A stretch of DNA of 5,647 nt from Amphritea sp. GTDB lineage: Bacteria; Pseudomonadota; Gammaproteobacteria; Pseudomonadales; Balneatricaceae. Below the pieces are notes generated by a model. The model saw only the letters and a list, made by a program, of their open reading frames with translations. It was not told the origin of the DNA and made no database searches. The translations under genes and the position numbers were made by a program. Location of the stretch: assembly GCA_018067325.1 (NCBI GenBank), contig JAGPUU010000204.1, forward strand, positions 1-5,647, written 5' to 3'. Below are positions 1 through 5,554 of the stretch, one piece after another. Each line of letters begins with the position of its first letter. Position 1 is the first letter of the stretch.

Positions 1-56
1 GAATAGGGTGAATGCAAAGGGATCTCCAGCTGTGCTTCGGCTAAATTTTAATGCTT

Positions 57-89
57 AAAAAAGTTCTTCAGATTCCTTCTTTTGAAGAA
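57..89 (-). terminator. Possible Rho-independent terminator behind the diguanylate cyclase gene
   Basis: On the minus strand a perfect 7-bp inverted repeat, TTCTTCA (83-89) and TGAAGAA (64-70), is followed after one C by six T residues (57-62). It lies about 95 bases past the stop of the cyclase gene, in the right orientation to end its transcript. The stem is AT-rich and the loop is 12 bases, so it would be a weak terminator. Nothing else was recognised in bases 1-184. Confidence 0.4.
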
Positions 90-184
90 AGATATCCCTG
101 AGTCGTTCTATAAAAGATACAGCCAATAATCTGTACTCAAAAGAGTAACGAAAGAGTTTATTAAGGTTGTGCGAAGGGACCGGT

Positions 185-1348
185 TTATTTCATATGCACA
201 GAAATTAAATCGGCTTCACTCGGAGCCATCTGAGCCTGATTGCGGCCGTTTTCTTTGGCTTGGTAGAGTGCTGAATCAGCGGCCCGCAGCAGCTCACCAA
301 TATTCCTGTAATTACTGTTTGATACCTCAGCGATACCGGCGCTAAGCGTAAGGATTCCCAATAGCGAATATTGATGTGATATTGCCAACTCTGCAATGGA
401 AGCACATATCTTTTCGGCTAAACGCCTGGCAGTAGCAGCATCAGTCTCAGGAAGAATGAGTAAGAACTCTTCCCCTCCATATCGTACGGCTAGGTCTCCT
501 GCACGTTGTCCTGATTGCAGCAGAATCTGCGCTACCTTTTTTAGGCAATCATCGCCTGCTTGGTGTCCATAATGATCGTTATAATTCTTGAAAAAATCGA
601 CGTCTAACATTACCAACGCTAAAGGCCGTTGGTAACGATCTGCTCTTGCCCATTCTTTTTTCAGGGTAGTGTCCATACTACGCCGATTCGCCAGGCCGGT
701 GAGTTGATCTGTATTGGACTCTTTTTGTAACCTGGATTGGGCCTCCTCGGTAAAACTTAACAAAGCAAAGACACCGCTGATGACACTGAATGCGGGCCAG
801 ATGACCTGAGAAGAAATGATGGTAGCGCTGAAGAGTTCAGGTGAAAACTGAAGTAATAGAGAGCGTGCAGCAACGACTATGGCCATAAAAAAACAGGCGT
901 AAGCAAGGATGATGTCTGATGGGTTTCTGTGTTTTTTTGTTTTTAGAAACAGATAGCCAATAATACAAAAGGCCAGAGGGACAAATAGCGCACTAACGTG
1001 CAAGGCCTTATATAAATGACACGCATACGTAAAATAGCCTAGGGCAGTACAATTAATTAGAAAAATAGCTGATATGAGGGTAAGCGGTAGCGGGTGTTCG
1101 CATCGTTTGTAACTAAAAACAACCATGCCCCAAATGAAAACAGAAGATAGAATAACAGACACAATTTTAAAAAATGCATTTATATCAAATACATATAAAA
1201 ACCAGCTAATAAAATTTGCAGAAAAGGCAACGATGAAAAATAGAATGGACTTCTGCTTCCCCTCAGGGTCTTTAATTCTTGTGCCTGAAAATGCCAAAAC
1301 CAGATTGATTAATGCAACGGTTAAGAAATATGCCTGTTCAGTTGTCAT
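185..1348 (-). CDS. Membrane-anchored diguanylate cyclase (GGDEF domain, seven-helix sensor)
   Basis: This 387-residue protein should condense two GTP into cyclic di-GMP at the inner membrane. About seven hydrophobic helices fill residues 4-200 (roughly 4-22, 35-53, 57-78, 89-108, 113-135, 147-166, 178-199); I do not match them to a named sensor family. A short linker leads into a complete GGDEF domain at about 212-375: DQLTGLANRR at 214-223, the metal-binding LDVDFFK at 248-254, NDHYGHQAGD at 257-266, and GGEEF at 291-295. An RAGD motif at 282-285 sits exactly five residues before GGEEF, the position of the product-binding inhibitory I-site, so feedback inhibition is likely. TLSAGIA and ALYQAKENGRN close the domain. 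All key residues are present, so it should be active. The ATG at 1348 is preceded by a purine-rich AGAGAAGAA suitable as ribosome binding site. It is divergent from the dehydrogenase gene; the signal it senses is unknown. Confidence 0.95.
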   Translation of the reverse strand: MTTEQAYFLTVALINLVLAFSGTRIKDPEGKQKSILFFIVAFSANFISWFLYVFDINAFFKIVSVILSSVFIWGMVVFSYKRCEHPLPLTLISAIFLINCTALGYFTYACHLYKALHVSALFVPLAFCIIGYLFLKTKKHRNPSDIILAYACFFMAIVVAARSLLLQFSPELFSATIISSQVIWPAFSVISGVFALLSFTEEAQSRLQKESNTDQLTGLANRRSMDTTLKKEWARADRYQRPLALVMLDVDFFKNYNDHYGHQAGDDCLKKVAQILLQSGQRAGDLAVRYGGEEFLLILPETDAATARRLAEKICASIAELAISHQYSLLGILTLSAGIAEVSNSNYRNIGELLRAADSALYQAKENGRNQAQMAPSEADLISVHMK

Positions 1349-1566
1349 TATTCTTCTCTTACAGAAAGCTTTTGATGGTTGTTGACTGAGGTCGTAGAGA
1401 GGTAATATTTATTAGGTTTGTTCGAGATTGGTACTTTTGCTTTTCGTGACTTTGGCTGGGGAGAGGCTTGTTTTTCTAGTATACCAAAATGGTTGTAGAA
1501 AAGGTCTTTCCATCGCTCTTTGAATCCATTTTTGTGATCTCAGGCTATTTTACCTAAGTAAGTCAT
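1348..1566 (-). pseudogene. Possible decayed small gene, coupled to the cyclase start (start-less 63-codon frame)
   Basis: Directly upstream of the cyclase, a minus-strand frame is open for 63 codons (1539 down to a TAA at 1350-1348). Its stop overlaps the cyclase ATG as TAATG, an arrangement typical of translational coupling. The frame has no ATG, GTG or TTG. The nearest in-frame ATG is at 1566-1564, but a TGA at 1542-1540 separates it from the rest, and no ribosome binding site is visible before that ATG. The encoded peptide starts DHKNGFKERWKDLFYNHFG and continues into a basic, proline-containing stretch; I recognise no family. A gene with one nonsense mutation would explain the layout. 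An open frame of this length can also arise by chance in a gap this size, so the call is weak. Confidence 0.25.
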
Positions 1567-1632
1567 TTACAGGTATAAGAATAAGTCTTAAGGGTTATTA
1601 CTTAAAGATAACTTGTTTAAGGACCAGGGAAA

Positions 1633-1674
1633 TAACTGATAAATGGTGCAGTCAGTTACTATAGAGAAAGTAAC
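1633..1674. repeat. Two overlapping, mutually exclusive inverted repeats
   Basis: TAACTGA (1633-1639) can pair with TCAGTTA (1652-1658), giving a perfect 7-bp stem with a 12-base loop. GTTACT (1655-1660) can instead pair with AGTAAC (1669-1674), giving 6 bp with an 8-base loop. The two stems share 1655-1658, so only one can form. There is no T-run and no leader peptide, so a regulatory role is not shown. Confidence 0.3.
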
Positions 1675-1697
1675 AGAAGGTGGATCAACTAGAAAAG

Positions 1698-1781
1698 TGG
1701 TTGGGGTTGCATGATTTGAACCTATGAGCCTCTAAAATGAGGATCAATAAGCTCAATTATCCCAGTGTAAGCCACCGCTTA
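1698..1781 (-). pseudogene. Decayed tRNA-like element
   Basis: Read on the minus strand, this stretch ends in CCA (1700-1698) and has a T-loop box GGTTCAAATC (1722-1713) at the proper distance from it. A D-arm candidate pairs GCTT (1772-1769) with GAGC (1754-1751) around a 14-base loop containing GGG, preceded by a T in the position of U8. A hairpin CCTC-ATTTTA-GAGG (1742-1729) lies where the anticodon arm should be, but with a 6-base loop and displaced by several bases. The T-stem has two mismatches. The bases expected to form the 5' acceptor strand do not pair with the 3' strand AACCCCA. It therefore cannot fold as a working tRNA and no anticodon can be assigned. A tRNA remnant is the most economical reading; chance resemblance remains possible. 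Confidence 0.4.
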
Positions 1782-1815
1782 ACGGTAATAGACGTTTCAA
1801 ATGAAATGCCGTTAA
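1779..1815. repeat. Inverted repeat TTAACGG/CCGTTAA
   Basis: TTAACGG (1779-1785) and CCGTTAA (1809-1815) form a perfect 7-bp stem. Inside it, TTTC and GAAA can form a short inner stem around AAAT. It begins where the tRNA-like element ends and lies about 75 bases before the dehydrogenase start. There is no T-run, so it is not an intrinsic terminator; a protein binding site or an mRNA structure is possible. Confidence 0.35.
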
Positions 1816-1879
1816 ATGGTGTAAGAGCATCTGCGTAGTCGGTAACGATGATGTGGGGTACAAATATAAAAAAATTAAT

Positions 1880-1885
1880 GGAGAG
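1880..1885 (+). promoter_or_regulatory. Ribosome binding site of the dehydrogenase gene
   Basis: GGAGAG ends five bases before the ATG at 1891. This good Shine-Dalgarno match fixes the start; an upstream ATG at 1878 overlaps the site and is in another frame. Confidence 0.75.
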
Positions 1886-1890
1886 CATAG

Positions 1891-2904
1891 ATGCGGGTCT
1901 TTCAAATAGAAGGTGATTGGGGCATTGATAATCTAAAGATCAGTCATCGGGATATACCAAAACCGGGTCTGGGGCAGGTTTTAGTAAAAATGAGTGCGTC
2001 AGCATTGAACTTTCGTGATCTTGTCGTTCCTGAGCGAGGCTATGGTCGAAGGACTGGGGAATTACCATTGATTCCTGTTTCGGACGGTATTGGCGAAGTG
2101 GTAGAGATTGGAAAAGGGGTGACCCGAGTTGCAATTGGTGATCGTGTTTGCCCAACTTTTTTTCAGAACTGGTTAGGCGGAGAGCCAAATGATGATCGCT
2201 TTAGTCAGGCATTAGGCGGTCCGCTGGACGGCACTATGGCGGAGTACATGTGTTTGTCCCAAGAAGGAGTCGTGAAAGTTGCCGAGCATCTGACAAATAT
2301 TGAAGCGGCGGGGCTTCCGTGTGCTGCGCTGACGGCATGGAGTGCCTTGGCAACAAATAGCGTCACTAGACCTGGAGACAAGATTTTAATTCAGGGGTCA
2401 GGAGGCGTTGCACTATTTGCATTACAGTTCGCAAAATTATTTGGTGCCCATGTGACTATGATTTCCTCCAGTGAGGAAAAAATAGAGCGTTTAAAAGCAA
2501 TGGGTGCCGATGCCACGATTAACTATCAGCAGACTCCTGAATGGTCTAAAGCGTCTCGTGAAATTACGGGGGGAAAAGGATTTGATCACATCGTTGAGCT
2601 TGGTGGTGAGAAAACATTGCCCCAATCATTAGGTTGTGTGCGAGCAGGCGGAACAATATCGATGATTGGTATGCTATCGGGGCTGAATTTATCTGCCTCT
2701 TTGGGGCCTGTGATTACCCGGCAGATTTGTCTTCAGGGAGTTACGGTTGGTCATCGGGATGGCTTCGAAGCGATGATGAAGGCTATTGAACTGCATAATA
2801 TTAAGCCTGTTGTTGACTGTGAATTTGGATTTGAAGAGTTAAAAATAGGATTGGATTATATTCGCAGCGGTGCTCAATTTGGCAAGGTATGTATCCAGCA
2901 TTGA
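1891..2904 (+). CDS. Zinc-independent MDR alcohol dehydrogenase / quinone oxidoreductase-like protein
   Basis: This 337-residue cytosolic enzyme belongs to the medium-chain dehydrogenase/reductase superfamily and should transfer hydride between NAD(P)H and an alcohol, aldehyde, quinone or enone; the substrate cannot be read from sequence. The N-terminal GroES-like domain spans about 1-125 and includes NFRDLVVPERGY (40-51), SDGIGEVVEIG (64-74) and GDRVCP (83-88). The usual zinc-ligand cysteine after the alanine-asparagine strand is replaced, and the four-cysteine structural-zinc lobe is missing, so no metal is expected. The nucleotide-binding domain follows, with the Rossmann motif GSGGVALFALQFAK at 169-182 and a loop SSSEEK (192-197) after the second strand that suggests NADP(H), though weakly. 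The C-terminal stretch IRSGAQFGKVCI is typical of the family. Length is normal for the family and the frame is intact. It is transcribed alone: divergent from the cyclase and convergent with the phosphate cluster. Confidence 0.93.
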   Translation: MRVFQIEGDWGIDNLKISHRDIPKPGLGQVLVKMSASALNFRDLVVPERGYGRRTGELPLIPVSDGIGEVVEIGKGVTRVAIGDRVCPTFFQNWLGGEPNDDRFSQALGGPLDGTMAEYMCLSQEGVVKVAEHLTNIEAAGLPCAALTAWSALATNSVTRPGDKILIQGSGGVALFALQFAKLFGAHVTMISSSEEKIERLKAMGADATINYQQTPEWSKASREITGGKGFDHIVELGGEKTLPQSLGCVRAGGTISMIGMLSGLNLSASLGPVITRQICLQGVTVGHRDGFEAMMKAIELHNIKPVVDCEFGFEELKIGLDYIRSGAQFGKVCIQH

Positions 2905-2930
2905 TTGGTTTTATAGATTGCTATAACCGA
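2905..2930 (+). terminator. Stem-loop just after the dehydrogenase stop, possible weak terminator
   Basis: TTGGTT (2905-2910) pairs with AACCGA (2925-2930, one G-T pair). After a TT bulge, ATAG (2913-2916) pairs with CTAT (2921-2924), leaving an ATTG loop. The stem begins directly after the stop codon, but it is AT-rich and is followed by CAAAAATTT, not a T-run. It is at best a poor intrinsic terminator or an mRNA 3'-end structure. A further copy of one arm, GGTTATAG, lies at 2955-2962 and could compete for CTATAACC (2921-2928). Confidence 0.3.
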
Positions 2931-3001
2931 CAAAAATTTAAAGCTTAATAGCCAGGTTATAGTGGAAGGAGAGGGGAAGACGAGATAGCGCACCGGCTGA
3001 G

Positions 3002-3319
3002 ACTGATGGTAACCGAGCTTTCTTAATTCGGCTCCAAGTCAGACTAGCCTGTATGCAGTTTTTTGCAGGGGAGTGGAGTAGTCATACCCAGCCAGAATCT
3101 AGTGCTAACTCGCACCTTTCCTAATTCATTTCGCTGCCAAGATTAATGTGAGAAGTTGAGTAAGTGATATGCTGGCTTGTTCTGGTGGAGAATAGCTCGT
3201 TATCTTGCTGTCTGAAGCAAATATTAACGGCTGCTACTGAGGCTTCAGAGAGTGTACGCAAGCGCACAGAAGACCGTCTATTTAGCGATGGAATAATACC
3301 AATAACGGTTAGCATTTGA
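3002..3319 (+). pseudogene. Degenerate GGDEF-domain (diguanylate cyclase) pseudogene
   Basis: Three frame-shifted pieces in order match a GGDEF domain. Piece 1 (3002-3049) reads TDGNRAFLIRLQVRLA, like the NRRAFL.RL start of the domain. Piece 2 (3121-3237) reads LIHFAAKINVRS, a TGA stop, VSDMLACSGGE, a TAG stop, then LVILLSEANINGCY; this is the helix before the active site, the (R)xxD I-site region, the GGEEF loop and the strand after it. Piece 3 (3239-3316, shifted by +1) reads EASESVRKRTEDRLFSDG, then IIPITVSI, ending in TGA where the GIA that normally follows should be. The central part with the metal-binding Asp motif (LDIDxFK, ND, GH) is missing between pieces 1 and 2; only about 24 codons remain where about 45 are expected. 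No start, sensor domain or domain end was found. It cannot make an active enzyme. Its residues differ widely from the intact cyclase at 185-1348, so it is not a recent duplicate. Piece 1 is the least certain. Confidence 0.7.
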
Positions 3320-3378
3320 ACGGTAGAATCTTAAATTAGAATTCGTCACGCTCCATCCTGTCCATATTTAATTAATGT

Positions 3379-3630
3379 TTAAATTTCATTCTTGAGTTCT
3401 TTTAGCAATTTCAAACCTTTTTTTCGCTGCGCTTTAAGAACCTTCATCTTTTCTTCCAGACCTTTTTTAGCGTTGATATCGGTCTCGTTTTTAACTTTTT
3501 CTTTTAGAATGTTTTGTTTTGTCTTAAGTTTTTTCATAAGACGTTTGAGCGACTCATACTTTGAGATTTGCTCCCGTTTGTCCGTATCGATAAAATTCTT
3601 TATTGTTCTTAACAGATCATTAGTTTTCAT
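3379..3630 (-). CDS. Small lysine-rich coiled-coil protein of unknown function, coupled to the Na/Pi transporter
   Basis: This 83-residue protein is very basic and highly charged, with no hydrophobic segment or signal peptide, so it should be cytosolic. After a short start (MKTNDLLRTIKNFIDTDKRE) nearly the whole chain shows a heptad-like pattern of Leu, Ile and Met spaced among Lys and Glu (for example SLKRLMKKLKTKQNILKEK and KKGLKLLKELK), which predicts one long helix or coiled-coil hairpin. I recognise no named family. Its ATG overlaps the stop of the transporter gene as ATGA (3630-3627), with GAGGAA eight bases ahead inside the transporter's last codons. This strongly suggests translational coupling and supports the gene being real. 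By position it may serve the transporter, for example by touching its PhoU-like tail, but that is inference. The opposite-strand frame at 3392-3634 is the less likely reading. Confidence 0.78.
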   Translation of the reverse strand: MKTNDLLRTIKNFIDTDKREQISKYESLKRLMKKLKTKQNILKEKVKNETDINAKKGLEEKMKVLKAQRKKGLKLLKELKNEI

Positions 3631-5450
3631 TTAGTTGCTTCCTCGACATATTCATCTACAACTTCTTTAATTTCTACTTCATCGAGAGCGACACTGTTTT
3701 CTGCCTCCTCGTCACGCTGATCTGAGGAGGTAAATAACATTCCTCCCATATGAATAAGATTTCGGCAAATTTCCTGATAGTAGGCGCTATCATTCATAAG
3801 AGAGATTGCCATTGGTGCGCTGATACGATGCTCACGAATCAGACGATCTAGCCGCCCCGTTTTAATAATATCTCTTTCATTGATTTCAACTTTAATTTGA
3901 TCAAGGGATAAAATTGTAGCTGACTCATCTTCACCGGTCCGTATAACTTCCAATTCCTGCAAAACGCGGCATATGAGTATGCGCATATTGTTATATTCTT
4001 GGCGAATATCTGGGTTAGCCGAAACCGTATAGATGTTCAGGTTTTTCTGCAGATGCTTGATCCCTTTAATTGTCTCGACTAGATCGCGGCCTACTTCTCT
4101 GAGCTGCAAAAGTCTATCAAGGTGGTCAGGCGCGCCCATTGAACTCTGAGACTGGCTAATAAAGGCGACGATGTCTGCGTAAATAGATTTGATGCGTCTC
4201 TCGTATATATCATCAATATCTTGTTGTAACATTATTTTGCTAGAGTTGTTAATGACATCTTCAACTTTGCTATCTGGAGCCAGCACGCTTCTGTTTAAGC
4301 TTAAACCCCGAATGATGGTGTCAACGGACAAATCATAAAGGCGAACTGTTTCCTTTCTAACAGCCTCTATGGCAGCGGCAGGGATCTCTGCTGATGCAGA
4401 AGATAGATAGCGAGCTTTTTCGATCTGAGGGGCCTGCGTGGGCATTACACGCATAAGAAAAGAAACTAACTTTCCTGTAAATGGCACCATAATGATGACA
4501 CCTGTCACATTAAAAATAGTGTGAAATACGGCAAGTTTGAGCGTGTAGTCATCGTCAGCTATGCCTATCGTAGAGGACACTATATCCACCAAACCGATAA
4601 CCGGATTCATCGCAAGCATGAAAACAATACCCGCTGTTACCTTGAAGAGCACATCTGATAACGCGAGTCGCCTGCCGTCAGTATTAGATGTCAATGATCC
4701 TAAGACGGCAGTGATGGTGGTTCCGACATTGGCACCGATTACCAAGGCAAGTGCATTCCCATAGGTCACCTGATGAACCGAAAGTGCGGTAATAACCAGC
4801 ACCAGCGTGGCGTGGCTTGATTGCATAATGATGGTAGCCAGAATGCCTATCAGCGTAAATACTAGCACTCCACCAAAACCTTCCATGGCATAGTCAGTCA
4901 GACTAATTTGATTCTGGAAGGCCTCAAAACCCTCTTTCATATAGTGGATGCCGAGGAAAAGAAAACCAAGTCCCGCTAAGATGTAGCCAAGCCCTTTTAG
5001 AAATTTAGATTTTTGGAAGATAAAAATGACACCAAACACCAGCATCGGCATTGCATAAGCAGAAATTTTTACCTTCAGACCAAAGCCTGCGATCAGCCAA
5101 GCACCGGTGGTACTACCCACATTTGCGCCAAAAATAATACCCATACCCTCAACCAGCCCGATAAGACCGGCACTGAGAAAAGAGATAGTAATCACGGAGA
5201 CCAATGAACTGGACTGCATCACGGTTGCCGCTGTAAAACCAAAAGTCAGGCTTTTCCACATATTGTTAGTACTCTTACGCAGAGTCTTTTCAAGGGTACC
5301 ACCGGCGAATGCATTGAAGCCCTGCTCAAGTGCCAACATTCCAAACAGAAAAATTGCTATACCAGCAGTAATGACCTTAAAGTCAGGGCTAAGCCAAAAC
5401 CCGTAAGTTAATAACAAAAAAATAGTAGGTAAAAATATTTTTTTAATCAT
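3627..5450 (-). CDS. Na/Pi cotransporter-family membrane protein with PhoU-like C-terminal domain
   Basis: This 607-residue inner-membrane protein belongs to the PNaS (NptA/YjbB-like) phosphate transporter family. The membrane part (about 5-335) shows the family's two inverted repeats. Each has a QSS motif (QSSS at 79-82 and QSSHATLV at 210-217) and a GANVG(S/T)T motif (108-114 and 239-245); these form the phosphate and sodium sites in characterised members. HTIFNVTG (310-317) opens the last helix pair. Residues about 345-575 are a hydrophilic, helical region like PhoU, followed by an acidic tail (580-607). Animal relatives and Vibrio NptA import phosphate with sodium, whereas E. coli YjbB, which also has a PhoU-like tail, has been reported to export it; direction here cannot be told. 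The start MIKKIF is chosen because it begins the first helix; a weak TAGG precedes it. The gene lies 104 bases behind a PiT permease, no terminator between, and overlaps a small gene at its end. Confidence 0.95.
   Translation of the reverse strand: MIKKIFLPTIFLLLTYGFWLSPDFKVITAGIAIFLFGMLALEQGFNAFAGGTLEKTLRKSTNNMWKSLTFGFTAATVMQSSSLVSVITISFLSAGLIGLVEGMGIIFGANVGSTTGAWLIAGFGLKVKISAYAMPMLVFGVIFIFQKSKFLKGLGYILAGLGFLFLGIHYMKEGFEAFQNQISLTDYAMEGFGGVLVFTLIGILATIIMQSSHATLVLVITALSVHQVTYGNALALVIGANVGTTITAVLGSLTSNTDGRRLALSDVLFKVTAGIVFMLAMNPVIGLVDIVSSTIGIADDDYTLKLAVFHTIFNVTGVIIMVPFTGKLVSFLMRVMPTQAPQIEKARYLSSASAEIPAAAIEAVRKETVRLYDLSVDTIIRGLSLNRSVLAPDSKVEDVINNSSKIMLQQDIDDIYERRIKSIYADIVAFISQSQSSMGAPDHLDRLLQLREVGRDLVETIKGIKHLQKNLNIYTVSANPDIRQEYNNMRILICRVLQELEVIRTGEDESATILSLDQIKVEINERDIIKTGRLDRLIREHRISAPMAISLMNDSAYYQEICRNLIHMGGMLFTSSDQRDEEAENSVALDEVEIKEVVDEYVEEATK
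3639..3644 (-). promoter_or_regulatory. Ribosome binding site of the small coiled-coil gene, inside the transporter gene
   Basis: GAGGAA on the minus strand lies eight bases before the ATG at 3630 and encodes the Glu-Glu near the transporter's C-terminus. Together with the ATGA overlap it fixes the start of the small gene and points to reinitiation by ribosomes finishing the transporter. Confidence 0.65.
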
Positions 5451-5554
5451 GTAAACCTATTAAGTAAAATTATGCTTTCAAATACTGTAGCGGTATAAAT
5501 TCTGTCATACATTCAACAGGTATTGTTACTATAAAAGGCTTTAGATAATCATCA

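Larger units (their letters stand above)
1349..1890. other. 542-base intergenic region between divergent genes
   Basis: This gap separates the minus-strand cyclase from the plus-strand dehydrogenase and must hold both promoters. No convincing -35/-10 pair could be picked by eye for either gene. From left to right it contains a start-less frame reaching the cyclase, a small bulged hairpin (1552-1574), two overlapping hairpins that cannot form together (1633-1674), a decayed tRNA-like element (about 1698-1781), a hairpin (1779-1815), and the dehydrogenase ribosome binding site. No intact gene was found on either strand. Confidence 0.6.

Noticed and set aside
1..58. Plus-strand frame entering the window and stopping at 56-58
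   Set aside because: Only 18 codons, with no recognisable protein end; too short to support a gene.
1125..1385. Plus-strand open frame of 86 codons
   Set aside because: It is antisense to the membrane part of the intact cyclase, with no start signal or recognisable domain.
3121..3315. Minus-strand open frame of 64 codons
   Set aside because: It lies antisense to the GGDEF remnant, whose plus-strand frames make better protein sense. No ribosome binding site or family match is visible.
3326..3344. Imperfect palindrome GAATC...GATTC-like as a terminator for the phosphate operon
   Set aside because: Nearly all A-T pairs, with a mismatch and no T-run on the minus strand.
3392..3634. Plus-strand open frame of 80 codons rich in Phe and Ser
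   Set aside because: It mirrors the lysine-rich minus-strand gene, which has an ATGA overlap and a Shine-Dalgarno. Phe/Ser richness is what Lys/Glu codons give on the other strand.
5465..5515. Tiny minus-strand frame starting MTEFIPLQYLKA between the two transporters
   Set aside because: Twelve codons, no ribosome binding site, no features; expected by chance.
5502..5519. CTGTCAT (5502-5508) as a Pho box for the phosphate genes
   Set aside because: It is on the plus strand while the genes run on the minus strand, and the second repeat eleven bases on (TCAACAG) does not match. PhoB control is not supported.
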